64,000 nt of DNA from Microvelia longipes (taxonomy: Eukaryota > Arthropoda > Insecta > Hemiptera > Veliidae), in contig JACMZG010001863.1 in NCBI GenBank assembly GCA_018340805.1, positions 52,571,730-52,635,729 on the forward strand. Direction: 5' to 3'. Within the stretch, counting starts at the first letter, position 1, and the number at the start of each line of letters is the position of its first letter. Below the pieces are notes generated by a model. It saw only the letters and a list, made by a program, of their open reading frames with translations, had not been told where the DNA came from and searched no databases. This document shows, in pieces, positions 12,116-24,568 of this stretch. The translations under genes and the position numbers were made by a program.

Positions 12116-13418
12116 TTTTTTTTCTGTAGAAGTCTCTACATAAAAACTTAAGGTATATAGTGTTATTCGGAGCACAGTTTGCGGGAATCTCTCGGCTATA
12201 ATTGTTTCTCGCCAATATTTAGTAGATACGCATTTATTTAGTCAAGAAGACACTGCTACCAACTATGTCAAAATAAATTGCCCTAGTTGAGGCGACGTCA
12301 TAGATTTGATACCATTAAGCTGCGTATCAAACTTCCGCTATTGAAGTTTGGCATTAAAAATGATTAAACAAATTTGAAGAATTTAAAAAGGAGCAGAATA
12401 ATTAAAGAGATAAATGTCATTTCTTTAAAGAAACATTCGATGTGAGCTTATTTACTTTTATTTTACACGTAAGAATAGTCAAATCTTATGAAATCATATT
12501 ATAACCAGACCATTTAGTGTTGCCAACTTTATAACTGGGAAAATATTTTTCCTTAATAAGATGTTGGCAATCCTACCATTACTGCAACTCAAATATGACG
12601 CCGATCCTGGCTATGCTTTAGTAGCTAAACAGAGAATTTTTCAAAAGAAGCGATATTTAGGTTGTACGCAATTAGCTCTTATAATACAAATTTCCTTAAG
12701 AGTTAACAAAGAAGATAAAAAAGAATTATACAATTTAAAACAATTTAAACACAGTAGTTTATGTTAAATAGTAAAGTAATTGTCCCACATATTCATTTAG
12801 CGAACAAATAATACAACTAGAAGGCAATAATAAGAATTAGTTATACTATAGATAGTACCGCGAGACGTATTCTTGAAAGATAACGTTTGACTATGCAAGA
12901 AGAATACAATCAGGCGAGCTAGGTTACAACTAACCCTTTGACGATTGCTTCAGCTCTAAAAAAAATGATTGGCCTAATTTGTTTAATCTTTGTGCTTGTT
13001 TTAAAAACATATTTTAGTGTTTTTCATTAGTAATCTCTTAAACATCGCTTCTGATTAGAATTATAATACTGTGCAATCTTTCATTAATTATGCTGAGTTA
13101 TCTAATTACAATCAGTATCGAAATATGTTAACTAACGAAATATTTTCAATAAATGGAAATGTAGGTTATTAGAGAATGTTGTCTTCCTAATTCTAATAAC
13201 TATGTAGTATTAACGTAGTATTAATTAAGTGAAAGAAATATACTTACATTGCATAATATTACACAGTGATAACGTTAATAAGCTACTTATAATCAAGAAT
13301 AGCAAGCAATTGCATACATACAATTACAATAGTTAATCAATTCTTTACATATTATACGTATAGGATTTTATGTTCTAGAATAGCAGATAACACCAGAACC
13401 TTACTTACCTTAATAATA
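12116..13418. other. Unassigned AT-rich sequence
   Basis: No recognised repeat or exon. A 68-codon frame at 12,561-12,767 has no motif. Confidence 0.5.
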
Positions 13419-13441
13419 TATATATTAATATATTATATATA

Positions 13442-13472
<31 letters not shown>

Positions 13473-13474
13473 AA
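13419..13474. repeat. (TA)n microsatellite
   Basis: Interrupted (TA)n immediately to the left of the foldback element. The related foldback at 35.35 kb also has a (TA)n tract on its left side. Confidence 0.9.
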
Positions 13475-13477
13475 AGA

Positions 13478-13975
13478 AACAGAATCAGCCTCAGAACATA
13501 ACTTACGAATGAATCAGGATAAGGCTTATAAACCACACTCACTTCTCTCGTGCCAACGTTTCGAGCATGAGCATGCTCTTCATCAGGGCAACCTGAAGAC
13601 AATATAATAAACAAAACAATAGAGACAAAAATTGACAAAAGTAAATCATCATAACTCAAAGCTACAGTAAATAAAGTAAAAACAGAAAAAACCAGCACTT
13701 ACAGAGAACTACGTTAGCGTATAGTCATAAAATAAAAAAAATTTGACTATACGCTTACGTAGTTCTCTGTAAGTGCTGGTTTTTTCTGTTTTGTACTTAA
13801 TTACTGTAGCTTTGAGTTATTGATTTTACTTTTTGTATATTTCTTGTCTCTATTGTTTTTGTTTATTATATTGTCTTCAGGTTGCCCTGATGAAGAGCAT
13901 GCTCATGCTCGAACGTTGGCACGAAGAAGTGAGTGTGTTTTTTTATAAGCCTTCCTGATTCATTCGTAGTTATAT
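13478..13975. mobile_element. Foldback element with hammerhead-ribozyme motif
   Basis: Two arms of about 227 bp (13,501-13,727 and 13,744-13,971) are reverse complements around a 16-bp AT-rich loop. Read on the minus strand, the left arm contains stem I TTGCC, CTGATGA (13,586-13,580), stem II GAGCAT/ATGCTC, GAAAC (13,562-13,558), GTT and then GGCA pairing with stem I. All catalytic-core bases of a minimal type I hammerhead are present, with essentially no stem III, a form known from Penelope-like elements that is thought to work as a dimer. In the right arm (13,887-13,914) the second core motif is GAACG, one A short. Open frames across the arms are not genes. Confidence 0.75.
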
Positions 13976-14504
13976 ATATATGGGTGAGTCAGCTGTTTTT
14001 GAATAATACACAATATTAAACCCTCGCTACCTCAGTTTTGACTGGGAATTGATTTTTTTCTAGTTAGTTATTTTTCAGTCTCCTTTGTTTATTTATTTCA
14101 AAACTTACAGTTCCGTGACTATGCACTTCATTTAATTTTTCTTGCTTGTCTAATAAATCATACAAAAAGTGATAAGAAAACGAAATTAACGACTACAGTT
14201 TTTCTTAGGTATTTTTGGACTTGAAAAATCAACTCATTTTCGTGTATTATATTAAAAAAAATAATACAGCCGTCATTTGTAAACGCTTTAGATTTTCCAC
14301 GACATTCAATCAGTCCTCATATTACTTGATTTTTGAAGTTTTATTTTACTTTATGAAGTTATAAGGCCTGTGCCGTGTTTACAAGAGGAGAGCTCACACA
14401 ACCAAACAGACACTAACATCCCATAGGATGTGTAGAAAATTATTTGTTGCGGGAACTCGAAAACCTTCATATGAGGTAGCCTACAGCTTTACATTTGTCC
14501 AGCT
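13976..14504. other. Unassigned spacer
   Basis: Contains a few (TA) repeats at 13,970-13,982 and otherwise unique sequence. Nothing is recognised. Confidence 0.45.
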
Positions 14505-14740
14505 GTCTATTAAAGAATTTATGCGATAGATAATTATTAAAACTTAGTTTAAATTTATTTTACTTAATTTAAGACAAAATAGTAACAAAAAATAATGTAA
14601 TATTTGCTCGAAACATAATTAATAAATAACAATCAAAAAATGACATCACCAATGTACCGCTATGGTATCAAACTACCCAGGCAATGATAAGATCCCTTTA
14701 ATCCTCCCCCTCCCTCTAGTAGTATTAAACGGAGGGAAGA
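14505..14740 (+). mobile_element. Fragment of foldback transposon family R3
   Basis: 'gacatcaccaatgtaccgct', 'caatgataagatccctttaa' and 'tccctctagtagt' match, in order, the right arm of the 45.2-46.0-kb foldback element ('gacgtcaccaatgtacgtta', 'gaatgataagaactgttgta', 'tccctctaatagt'). Only one arm is present. Confidence 0.65.
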
Positions 14741-14904
14741 AATTCAAGTACCGGTCACCTAGATAACCAATCAGAATTATTAGTGTTACAAATTACTACG
14801 TGTATTGCTGTCCAGGTTTCAGACACCTGAAGAGGAATTTCTACCTGGAACCTTAATTATAAATATATTTACGTGATAATATTAGTAATTACGACTGTTT
14901 GTAA

Positions 14905-15690
14905 CATGTACATATATAACGGTGAATGTACATGGTGAAATGAACAATAATAACGGTGAAATGTACAATATATAACGGTGAAACGAACAATATATAATGG
15001 TGAAATGAACAATATACTATACACGAGTGAAATGTACATGAAATACGGAGAAATGTACAATATATACCGGTGAAATGTACAATACATAACGGTGACATGA
15101 ACAATATATAACGGTGAAATGTACAATATATACCGGTGAAATGTACAATATATAATGGTGAAATGAACAATATACTATAACGGTGAAATGTACAATATAT
15201 AACGGAGAAATGTACAATATATACGGTGAAATGTACAATATATAACGGTGAAATGAACAATTATAACGGTGAAATGACAATTATACCGTGAAATGTACAA
15301 TATATATATGTGAAATGAACAATATACTATAACGGTGAAATGTAAACATATAATACGGAGAAATTGTATATATAACCGGTGAAATGTACCATATATAACG
15401 GTGAAATGAACAATATATAACGGTGAAATGTACAATATTATGTACAATGGTGAAATGAACAATATACTAAAACGGTGAAAATGTACAATATATAACGGGA
15501 AAATGTACAAATATACCGGTGAAATGTACAGTATATAACGATGACATGAACACTATATACCGGTGAAATGTACAGTATATAACGATGACATGAACACTAT
15601 ATCCGGTGAATGTACAATATATACGATAAATGAACAATATATACCGGTGAAATGTACAGTATATAACGATGAAATGAACAATATCGGTAT
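14905..15690. repeat. About 22-bp minisatellite, about 34 copies
   Basis: The unit is 'aacggtgaaatgtacaatat' plus two bases, with 'ggtgaaatgaacaatat' variants and a block of 'gatgacatgaacactatata' near the right end. It produces long antisense frames that are repeat artefacts. Confidence 0.95.
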
Positions 15691-15780
15691 AACAGTTTTT
15701 AATATTCCTGACATATGATGTACCTTATGTTATACTAAGGTTGACATGTCTGCAAAGGTAAGGAAGGTTCCCTTCAAGGC

Positions 15781-15820
15781 AAGGATCCCCCCTACAAGGG
15801 ATCCTTATAGGGGGATCTTC
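15781..15820. repeat. Short imperfect hairpin
   Basis: 'aaggatcccccctac' pairs with 'ttatagggggatctt' around 'aagggatcc'. It lies between two minisatellites. No T-run or known role is apparent. Confidence 0.5.
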
Positions 15821-15889
15821 CTGACCTGAGGCAGGTGTGATAAACCCTAGGGGTACTTCATACAGTCTTGGACCCAGGCTCTCCCCTTG

Positions 15890-16610
15890 AGAAAGTGATA
15901 ATGTTATGTACTTCTAATTTATATTTCTTCTCGTTATTACCACTTTTAGGTATAGTGAAATTGTTATCTTTATTCTAATATTTATATTAACTCTCGACAT
16001 TACACTTAGTAGTTAATGTTAATACTTCAAATTATATTACTTCTCGACATTTACCACTATTGTAGTAATAATGTTATATACTTTAATTTACATTCTTCTT
16101 GATATTACACATTATAGTGATAATGTTATATACTTCAAATTATATTACTCCTCGACATTACCACTATTAGTAGTAATAATGTTATATACTTTAAATTTAT
16201 ATTACTTCTCGACATTACCCTATTAGTAGTGAAATGTATATACTTCAAATTTATATTCTTCTCGACATTACACTATTAGTAGTAATAATGTTATATACTT
16301 CAAATTTAATTACTTCGACATTACCACATTTTGTAGTAAAATGTTTACTTCAAATTTATATTACATTCTCGCACATTACCACTAGTCAGATAATAATGTT
16401 AGATACTTCAAATTATATTACTTCTCGACATTACACTATTTGTAAGTAATAATGTTTATTACTTTAAATTTACATTCTTCTTGATATTACCACTATTAGT
16501 AGTGATAATGTTATATACTTCAAATTATATTACTTCTCGACATTACCACTATTAGTAGAAATAATGTTATATACTTTAAATTTATTTTTCTCGATATTAC
16601 CACTAATATT
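15890..16610. repeat. About 57-bp minisatellite, about 12 copies
   Basis: The unit contains 'aataatgttatatacttcaa', 'tatattacttctcgacatta' and 'ccactattagtagt'. Small indels vary from copy to copy. Confidence 0.93.
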
Positions 16611-17265
16611 AAAAGACGTGCCAAATATGGCCCTGACTTATCCATCTCAAAATAAATATGGCTTATCTACCTCAAAGTCAGTCATTTCAACTAATAGCTG
16701 CAATTCGGGCAATTATTAACCTCGGATATATCGAGAACTGTGCTAACCGCATGTGATCAAGGTCTAATTGGCCTCAACAATTTACAAACTAGACATAATG
16801 TTCAGCAAAATGTATTTTTACCTAAAATTGTAGATAAATAAAATAAGAGTTTCCCAAAAGCTAATGAATTCTGCCCACAGGACCTAATTTTTGGTTAAGT
16901 TTTATTTAATTGGGATGAACTATTTGGCCGTATTTACAAAAAGTGTGCATAGACACATCCTCATAACCATCCATATTTCACCTGAACGTATATTTCGATT
17001 TATGGCATCTACAGGAGATGAAACATGGGCATTTTTGGTTATTTAATGGTCATAACCAAACCCGTGTAGCCAGCCAAAACTATTGGGGGGGGGGCCAACA
17101 TCCCCTCAGGGGCCGAAATTCACACATCTACTACAGAAATCAACACATCTAGATCCTCTAAAATCTATTTTTTCAGAAGGGGCAAAAATTTTCTAGGAGG
17201 GGCAATGCCCCCCTGCCCATTACCATTACCTCGATAAGAGCCCCAGCTGCTTTCCATGTTGAAGA

Positions 17266-17296
<31 letters not shown>

Positions 17297-18419
17297 TTTT
17301 TTTTATGTGAATATTGCAACTACATGAAAGATAGTTAGAAGATCTCTTAAACAACATTTCATTGTGTCATCCCGTCCTAACGAAATTACCGTTTCGCTTC
17401 AACATATTGTTGTGTTTTGATCACTTGAGATGTTTTACTTATTTATTGTTAGGCTCAAACACCTCCCAGTATTTGTTTATTTATTATTATATTTTTGAAC
17501 ATATCTTTAAAATTAATTTACTTAATTACTTGCTCTCATTCTTTTATGCATGGTTTTTATTTATTTTTTTATTTTTTCCACAGTTTACGTAACTCTTTTT
17601 ATTTGTAACCTGTCATTTTGGTGGCTAGATATAGAGTTATTAGAATATTGAGTGGTATAATGTATTTAGGATGAGTTTGACAAGTGTCTGTTCACTTCAA
17701 TTCATCCTACTGAATTGTTTTCAATGATACTTTATGTAAAATATATTTCATTTAAAAAAACTAAGATTGTAAACAAAAAATAAATTTCATCTTTCTTCTT
17801 CGTAGTCAAATTTAAAAAATGAAAAATATAACACAATGCTTAAATAGTTCAAGGGGACGAAACAATAGTTGAAAACGGATTCAATGCAGAGAAAAATAGC
17901 AACAGAATACAGACAGGGGTCACAATAACAAAACATTTAAATTGATGTTGTGTTGGGTTAGGTCAGAGTTTTCCATTTTTATTCATCTCAATAACTGAAT
18001 ATTTTGATGAAAGTATGAAAATAAAAACAAACCAAGACAAGCTGCTGGCAGAGCTTATTTGACCGAAATATCGTATTACTCGGAGTTTAACTTGATTTAT
18101 TGGAGACGTTTTTTTATTTTTTATTTTCCCAGTGTATTGAGATATGATACGAGGAAAAGTTTTATAACTTTATTAGCTTGGTATCGAATTCCTGCACTGT
18201 ATTAGATAACATCTTGCCTTGTCATTGAAACTAATATATTTATTTCATATCAACATTTCTGAGTTAAATTAAAAGTTTATTAAGGGATTTCTTGTTTGTT
18301 TCCTGAGGAATTCTAACGAGGATAACACTATAAGTTGTAATGACCGGAATTATATTACGGAACCTCTTGTAATAAGAGGTTCCGTTCTTTGGAGACAGAA
18401 CATTGACGAAACTCGGTTT
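16611..18419. other. Unassigned sequence with a poly-T tract
   Basis: A G-run lies at about 17,083-17,092 and a T-tract at 17,268-17,302. Frames of 76 codons or fewer have no motif. No repeat shared with the rest of the window was seen. Confidence 0.5.
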
Positions 18420-18424
18420 CTGCA

Positions 18425-18562
18425 TGTATGTGATACATGAATTGTACGCATGGACGTATCTGATACATAGACTGTACGCGTGCGCATAGATGTATATAAT
18501 ATATAGATTGTACGCGTGCGCATAGATGTATGTTATACATAGATTGTACGCGTGCGCACATA
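18425..18562. repeat. About 36-bp tandem repeat, four copies
   Basis: Units are built on 'attgtacgcgtgcgcatag' plus 'atgtatgttatacat'. The first unit is shorter. CpG-rich alternating purine-pyrimidine stretches (cgtgcgca) stand out against the AT-rich surroundings. Confidence 0.9.
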
Positions 18563-18683
18563 TGTATGCGCAGCTTTCTTGCAAACATGGAAAATATATT
18601 CACTCTAAGAGTCGTTTTATTAGTTAGATCTTACTGTTACTAAATATAGTCTTTATATTATTTAGCATAATAGCATAATTATA

Positions 18684-18720
18684 TAAACACACACACACAC
18701 ACACACATATTTTATATATA

Positions 18721-18773
<53 letters not shown>

Positions 18774-18776
18774 ATT
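18684..18776. repeat. Compound (CA)n(TA)n microsatellite
   Basis: (ac)n at 18,687-18,707 passes into interrupted (ta)n. Confidence 0.95.
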
Positions 18777-18784
18777 TTTTAATT

Positions 18785-19110
18785 TAATTATCGTTTGGTT
18801 TTAGTATTTCTGGATAAATTGGACAAATCCAAGTATCCAAAATCCGGATAAGAGCCTGATTCTATATTTAAAATCCTGGAAACATCGAAATATTTATCTA
18901 TGAATTATTGGCAATTTTTTTAGCACCAATGGTTGTTCTATAATTTTTACCTCATTTATCACAAATTAAGTAACAAATAAAGAAATAAAAGTAGAATTTT
19001 TTATTTTATCGGCTCCCATGCTAATCCTGTGATAAAAATGTTTTGATCACCCTTTCGTTTTCCCGCCATTGGTATTGCCAACCTTACAACTATCTCTTTG
19101 AATCGCGAAT
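18785..19110 (+). repeat. Interspersed repeat family R4, copy 1 (partial)
   Basis: It contains 'ggacaaatccaagtatccaa', 'tttttacctcatttatcaca', 'ggctcccatgctaatcctgt' and 'tctttgaatcgcgaat', and ends abruptly there. The same order is seen at 37.6-38.3 kb and, inverted, at 49.7-50.3 kb, both of which continue further. Confidence 0.75.
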
Positions 19111-19699
19111 GAACCTCTAATAAGTTGCACTACAGCATATACCTGTCAGATTGTTTAAATATCAATTATTGTGTTGTTGATTTTTAACAACACTCACATT
19201 GACTAACAAGGACCCTCGAGCTCTAGATCAAGACTGACAGCAACCCTGACACTAAGCATGTTAGAGAAAATACATCAGCGGTAATCTTAACAAATCTTGA
19301 ATGAAATTTAAATATACTTAACCCGAGGGTTACAAGTATATCAGAAACGACCTTTAAGTAAGTACTAACATTTATAATAATATGCCTTTCACTTTATTAA
19401 AATGATTAGTTTTGTGAGTCGTTTGTTTCTTGGCTGGTATTCAAGTGCAGATAAGTTTAGATGGTGCGATAGTATTGAAAGTTTATTTACTCATTCACTG
19501 CATGAGAGAATAGATGAGAACTGTCAGTTACGATGGGAAGCATTAGTTAAAGACAGGTTGAGAGAAATTGTTTAAGCATATAAAAATTAAGCATTGCAAA
19601 CTAAAGTAATAATAATAATAACAGTATTCCTTTTATTATAATCCCCACAAAAAAACATGTGTAAGAAAGCCAAGTATAGGGTAAAAAGAATTGAGATCT
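19111..19699. other. Unassigned spacer
   Basis: No gene or repeat is recognised. A short aat run lies near 19,605-19,622. Confidence 0.45.
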
Positions 19700-20232
19700 T
19701 AGTTTACGCCGACTGGACTTTAGCCATGGGTTCAATCCCAGCACGGGTCTCTAGGATTTTTATGAGAGGGATAAAAAGTCTGCGTACCATGTCCCAGAAG
19801 GGACGTAAAGCCGAAGGTCTCGAGCCTGTGCGTTGTCAGGTACTCGTAAAAGATCCCTTACTTTAAATGAAACTGGGTATAGGCAAAATTTAAGACCCTC
19901 TTAGTAGATTCATTATAATACTATAGTGTGTCTGCATTGTAGTTCAAAGTGTGTGGAAGTTTGGTTTAACAGTGAGAGCACGTGTTGTTCCCAGTTTTCA
20001 CTGGACTATAAAAATCAGTGAAAATATGTATGATTGCTTGAAAAATCATGAGAGGAACCATAGAAATTCACGGCTCTTCTGTCTAGATTAGATGAAATGT
20101 ACCTACACTTAAAATTAAAAGGAGTAGAACACTATCATAGGGAGCTGGCAAAAAGGGCCCAACAACGTGGCCTACTTGCCTGGTAGTTACTACCACTCCC
20201 CCCATATTACTACTACTACTAGTTTACGCCGA
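19700..20232 (+). mobile_element. SINE family A, copy 2 (5'-truncated, 13-bp TSD)
   Basis: The direct repeat 'tagtttacgccga' at 19,700-19,712 and 20,220-20,232 is a perfect 13-bp target-site duplication. Between them lies a 5'-truncated SINE A: the B box 'gggttcaatccc' is present (about 19,728) but the A box is missing. The body aligns with copies 1 and 3, and the 3' end is a (tac)n tail. The arrangement is classic for target-primed reverse transcription. A 69-codon frame across it is not a gene. Confidence 0.88.
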
Positions 20233-20383
20233 GTTTTATCAGCCTCACACATTTCATTGGCACAATTTAATCAGTAGACAAGTCACAAAGAGGGCACTAA
20301 CCGCTATACTTGCCGGGGCATGCCGTGCCACCAAATAAAAATAAGAGGAGTTATGTTACAAACTACGCAAGGGCAAAACTTTA

Positions 20384-20511
<128 letters not shown>

Positions 20512-21254
20512 GTTTTTTTACAAAAAAACAAACTTTCCCTTATTTACCACAAACTCATGAGCTTATTTACCTTCGAAAATTCGTTATACGAATTAAAGCT
20601 GATTTTTCTTAAAAGGCATTTTTAAATGATATACTTAATACAACAATTTGCATACAAGCAAGGTACGATTGGCGTTACGTTGGTGTTTTAGCAAGGAGTC
20701 AACTTTAAGGTTGTTGGCAAACTGAATGAAATGTGACCAGTTTCAGCTCAATTGTACCATAATAAGTAACTGAAAAATGCGTATATACCAATATTTATAC
20801 TCTCTACAAATGAGCGCCTCCGGACTCCTTATGTGGTGGCGCGTAAAGCAGTAAGCGCCTTAGCAAAGGGGCGAAGGCTTCTTGAAATTCATCGTCAACC
20901 CGACTGGATGTAACAAGTCAAATTCAATTTAAGAACCTTTTTAAGAGGGAGCTTTTTCATTCAATTACGATTTTATCTCGACTTTCACTTCCAAGTTCTT
21001 TTGCAAAAGAACTTATTACGTATTAAAGTTGTACTTAAAAAATGCAAGTTAAGTAAGATGTCATTGAACTTGGTTTGCCCTTTATAAGGATCTTTGAACG
21101 CCTTACTCACTCCTGAGGAACAAGAACAGTGATTTCCACCACAAAGGTCAAGTTCGTGTGTATTATGATATGATACGTTATTATAGCAACCTATAACCTA
21201 AAGATCTTACAAGCTGTAGAATTTCTTTGGTTTTATAGATTCCTTACCGTCTTA
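20512..21254. other. Unassigned spacer
   Basis: No recognised element. There is a small GC-richer patch around 20,815-20,885. Confidence 0.45.
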
Positions 21255-21289
21255 TCTAAGTAGTTGGGGTTTGTTGTTCCTTGTATAAT

Positions 21290-21597
21290 TGGAAGGAACA
21301 ACAAAATTTTGGTGGTTCCTTGTAAAACTTTGTTGTACAACAACAAATTTTTGGTGGTTCCTTGTAAAACTTTGTTTTACAACAACAAATTTTTGGTGGT
21401 TCCTTGTAAAACTTTGTTTTACAACAACAAATTTTTGGTGGTTCCTTGTAAAACTTTGTTGTACAACAACAAATTTGGTGGTTCTTGTACATCAACAAAT
21501 TTTGGTGTTCCTTGTAAACTTTGTTTGACAACAACAAAATTTTCGTGGTTCCTTGTAAAACTTTGTTTTACATCAACAAAATTTTGGATTTACAATT
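21290..21597. repeat. 42-bp minisatellite, about seven copies
   Basis: 'ggtggttccttgtaaaactt' recurs at 21,311, 21,353 and 21,395, every 42 bp, each followed by 'tgttttacaacaacaaattt'. The period is a multiple of three, so frames stay open on both strands without being genes. Confidence 0.94.
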
Positions 21598-21607
21598 TAT
21601 TAACAAA

Positions 21608-21696
21608 TACAGATTATACAAATGTATAATCTGCGGCATTCTTACTATATTTAAGTTTAAGCAGATTACACAAATGTATAATCTGCGGCATTCTTA
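21608..21696. repeat. Two-copy tandem repeat with internal palindrome
   Basis: 'acaaatgtataatctgcggc' plus 'attcttact' occurs twice. 'gcagattacacaaatgtata' then 'atctgc' forms a short hairpin. Confidence 0.8.
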
Positions 21697-22035
21697 CTCA
21701 GAAGAAAATGATTGGTCTGCTAAAATTAGCAGACCAATAGAATCGTTTTGTTCTCCTTATAAAGCCGCTAAATAACTAACTATTAGAATATTTAGGGAGA
21801 TTTATATCATCATCCGTCAAAACGAACGAGTTTTGTAAATCCAAGATCCGTTTCATCATTTAGATCTTCCTTATAATTAATATATTTATAATGATGTACA
21901 TCAAATTAATAAAATATTAATCAAATTTGGATAAAACCGTGCATGAATCTCTTGGATCTCAACTATTTCAAATAAAACAGTAGATATTCTTGTCGTATTA
22001 GAACGTAGCATACTAATTAATTAGTAAAATGCATA

Positions 22036-22192
22036 ATATTATTTTATTATTTTTTTATTATTATTTTTATTATTATTTTTATTATTATTTTTATTATTTT
22101 TTTTATTATTATTTATTATTATTTTTATTTTTTGTTTATTATTATTTTTATTTATTTATTATTATTATTTATTTATTTATTATTTTTTTAAA
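22036..22192. repeat. (TTATTA)n-like microsatellite
   Basis: T-rich simple sequence of att/attt units. It encodes an apparent Tyr/Phe-rich frame that is an artefact. Confidence 0.93.
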
Positions 22193-22339
22193 ATCGAACA
22201 CAAGTCATTCCATAAATATTTAACTAATGCTGGTAATGAGATAAAACATGGCATACGTGTCACAAGCGTGCTAAATCTCAAACAGATTAATACATTTTTT
22301 AGCTCTTAAGGGTTTTTCGAACTTTTTGCTAATTGATTA

Positions 22340-22590
22340 TTACGGGTTAGTGACTTCACAAACAATGATTTTTCAGACAACGCAACTATACCTAAAGATT
22401 GATTTTGTACAAACTTTCTTGCATAAATACACTGGGAGATACGATAACAGTTACACACACAAACATACAGACAGCCAACTTTTTGTAAATCACTTAAGAG
22501 GTCTTAATTATACCGAAAATGGATGATTCTGATTTCGGATTTTTTTCGCAAACACTATACTTTTCCTATATATCTACTATATAAATAAGG
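22340..22590 (-). repeat. Interspersed repeat family R1, copy 4 (inverted)
   Basis: The reverse complement carries the R1 order: 'tagatatataggaaaagtat', a hydrophilic AT block, 'gacctcttaagtgatttac', a (gt) run and 'cgtatctcccagtgtattta'. Confidence 0.6.
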
Positions 22591-23140
22591 AAAGTTAAAA
22601 TCTAATGATGCTAGACGCATTGTACAGGTTTGAGTATGACGTATACCACATTTAGGGGAATCTAATAAAAAATATGGTCGTATTTTGAGAATAAAATAAA
22701 ATTTTTGCGTGATAAATTAAAAGGATGTTTAACGTCACAAGGTCAATAGGTCAACATTATGAAGTAAAAACACGATAAGATAACGTACTTGATGATCCAA
22801 TTGCATAAATACAAAACAGTGATGATTCAGAAAAACAACTTAACTTTTAATTAATAGTTAATTAAAAAAAAAAAAGCATACTATAATGGAAAATAAAAAT
22901 GTAGCATTTAGAGTCAAACTAACTAAATAAAAATTAATCAAAAATAGACATCTATAATTATAATCAATGATGATTGCTATTAATCACACATATAACTTAA
23001 AACACAACATCCCATCAAGTATCCACACCGCAACTGCGGTTTAATACAACTGACATCTTCAAAAAATATGTTAATTTTGATATTTATATTAATTTGATGT
23101 AAAATTTATAAACATAGTATCTATAATATTTAATGTTAGA

Positions 23141-23145
<5 letters not shown>
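22591..23145. other. Unassigned AT-rich spacer
   Basis: Nothing is recognised. Confidence 0.45.
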
Positions 23146-23203
<58 letters not shown>

Positions 23204-23226
23204 CATAACATTAAACATGATAAATT

Positions 23227-23307
<81 letters not shown>
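23146..23307. repeat. Two long (TA)n tracts
   Basis: (TA)n at 23,147-23,201 and 23,232-23,306, separated by about 30 bp. Frames on both strands are artefacts. Confidence 0.95.
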
Positions 23308-23309
<2 letters not shown>

Positions 23310-23795
23310 ATTATATACGTCATACGGCAGGGCGGACAAGTGTTGCATTAAAAAGATTCACTGAGTTAAAGGCTGAATTAAATATTCGTTAATTGTTACA
23401 AACCATGGCAATAATAGTAAGTAGTAAAACAAATAAATCTTAAGACCCGCAGCTATAAAAATGTTCTTAGTATATTGTTAGACTGCGTCCAAGTCATTTA
23501 GACATCCTCAATTTAGTTAAGGTTAATACCAGAGACCGTGCTAATACGTCGCAGTCAGAAACTGAATGAAGAAAGCTATTTTCTCTATTATGTCCAATAT
23601 ACTGGGAAAATTAACCCAGATTCTTCCATTCTTTAGTTAACAAATTACAGACTTCAATTCAATTTCTAATTTGAAAGAAAAGAAATTCTATATAACTTTC
23701 GTTTGGATCAATGATTTTTAATTTTTCCTTTTTTCTGAGAAGGAAATAAAGTAAAATGAAGCCTTAAATATTAAGTATAACAAATAGTATTTATG
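23308..23795. other. Unassigned spacer
   Basis: Unique-looking sequence. No gene is recognised. Confidence 0.45.
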
Positions 23796-24010
23796 TATTA
23801 CACTGACCTTTGACACCGCGGAGGTCTGAGGTTCGCATCCCAGGTTACGCTCTCAGTTTATAAAAAATTATTGTTTAGATAAATTATCGCCAACTTTAGA
23901 ATACACTTTGAGCGTAACGGTTGCTATTACCACCCGAGGTGGTTCCCGCAGGGTTTATCCCTGATAAGCCGCAGGGCTCTAAACGGGCATTATTACTATT
24001 ATTATATATT
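23796..24010 (+). mobile_element. SINE family B, 5'-truncated copy
   Basis: It begins inside the tRNA-like head at 'cactgacctttgacaccgcg' and has the B box 'ggttcgcatcc' (about 23,831-23,841). The body then follows ('ttgtttagataaattatcgc', 'gcgtaacggttgctatta', 'ccgcagggctctaaacgggc') and ends in an att tail. It aligns in reverse with the complete copy at 31.9-32.1 kb. 'tatttatg' on both flanks may be a short target-site duplication. Confidence 0.8.
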
Positions 24011-24017
24011 TATGGAC

Positions 24018-24104
<87 letters not shown>

Positions 24105-24120
24105 GTCCATAAATTATAAT
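24008..24120. repeat. Palindrome with (TA)n core
   Basis: 'tttatggaccacacatatat' and 'atatgtggtccataaa' are reverse complements enclosing (TA)n. This could be a short foldback/MITE relic or a hairpin formed by microsatellite expansion. Confidence 0.7.
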
Positions 24121-24140
24121 ATATATATATATATATATTA

Positions 24141-24171
<31 letters not shown>

Positions 24172-24172
24172 C
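24121..24172. repeat. (TA)n microsatellite
   Basis: Interrupted (TA)n to the left of the R2 cluster. Confidence 0.9.
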
Positions 24173-24260
24173 AAACAGCAATGAGTTATGAGGTTTTTGT
24201 AGTAATAAATAAAAACAACATTTAAGCTTTAAACCGTGTGATTAGGTCTTCATCAGAAAG

Positions 24261-24568
24261 CATAGAGATATATACTAGAGGGGGCATAGCCTATTTCAAT
24301 ACATTCAAAGGCCTGAAACATCTTTTTGGGGCTCTCAGTGGCTCAGTGTAACCTTAGTAAAACCTACTCTAAGAGTGATTTAAGGTTATATTTAATCAAT
24401 TGATTTCGGCTTCCAGCACATAGTTTGTGTTATGATTTGTATTTTTAACGTTCTACTATATAATTTAATGTAATTTTGTACTGATTATTTGATTATCATT
24501 ATAAGGGAAGAAGGTCAGGTTCCTTTTTCGATGTTTCACAATTTAACCAATGGGGCCCCTCTAGTAAT
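24261..24568 (+). mobile_element. MITE-like family R2, cluster copy 1
   Basis: The left end is 'catagagatatatactagag' and the right end 'ggggcccctctagtaat', so ACTAGAGGGG-type ends are inverted. Inside are 'ggggctctcagtggctcagt' and 'tttttcgatgtttcacaatt'. It abuts copy 2, which lies in the opposite orientation. No coding capacity. Confidence 0.75.

Noticed and set aside
14869..15510. Long antisense frames of up to 123 codons
   Set aside because: They lie entirely within a 22-bp minisatellite, and similar frames overlap in other phases.
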